This document shows, piece after piece, positions 34,647-34,746 of a stretch of DNA of 34,746 bases; within the stretch, counting starts at the first letter, position 1, and each line of letters starts with the position of its first letter. The DNA is from an uncultured Lachnospiraceae bacterium (GTDB taxonomy: Bacteria > Bacillota > Clostridia > Lachnospirales > Lachnospiraceae). The notes beneath the pieces are model-generated. The model made no database searches. It was not told the DNA's origin and was given only the letters and a program-made list of their open reading frames with translations. Both the position numbers and the translations under genes were made by a program. Location of the stretch: contig CASGVX010000002.1 in NCBI GenBank assembly GCA_949346185.1, forward strand, positions 1 through 34,746. The letters are read 5' to 3'.

Positions 34647-34675
34647 ATATTATACCAAATACTGATTTTTGTCAA
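34647..34675 (-). promoter_or_regulatory. Promoter of the par operon
   Basis: Minus strand TTGACA (34675-34670)-17-TAATAT (34652-34647). Confidence 0.75.
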
Positions 34676-34746
34676 TAACACGAATACAAAAACGTGCGTA
34701 TTATTGTCTTTCTTACTATTTTGTATTACAATTTCATCTTATTTAC

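Noticed and set aside
1-34746. VirB4, relaxase, integrase/transposase, tRNA or rRNA genes
   Set aside because: Looked for characteristic motifs in the ORF translations and sequence and saw none; absence by eye is not proof.

Overview
The window looks like part of a conjugative or plasmid-type mobile element from a Clostridia/Lachnospiraceae-like Firmicute. Nearly all genes are on the minus strand. In transcription order (right to left) it contains: (1) a ParM-like/ParR-like partition operon with its own promoter and terminator; (2) an operon of cell-wall hydrolases: a 3-domain NlpC/P60 + phage-lysozyme-like + C39-like protein, an apparently inactive NlpC/P60 homologue, and a membrane protein; (3) a strongly AT-rich cargo islet with two TIR proteins, a 2TM protein and a large UbiA-like membrane protein, resembling an anti-phage system; (4) a holin-like type I toxin-antitoxin locus that is not in the supplied ORF track; (5) a Tad-like secretion operon: CpaB-like, two CpaE/TadZ-like proteins (one split by an in-frame TGA), CpaF ATPase, fused TadB-TadC, and pilin/TadE-like proteins; (6) an AbiEi antitoxin with a truncated AbiEii toxin on the opposite strand; (7) a Cys-rich InlB-repeat surface protein, a TadE/G-like membrane protein, a VirD4/TraG-type coupling ATPase and a replication-relaxation-like protein; (8) a small surface-protein operon with an LPQTG protein; (9) a DUF3854/Toprim primase-like protein, a DUF5688-like protein and SSB. 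The main leads are the TIR/2TM/TIR/UbiA-like islet, the Tad-VirD4 hybrid machine, and a 31-bp promoter-like element repeated exactly upstream of three operons (hydrolase, Tad, VirD4), which suggests they form one regulon. I saw no relaxase, integrase, Rep initiator, VirB4, tRNA, rRNA or CRISPR array. Family calls come from reading motifs by eye; no database search was run.
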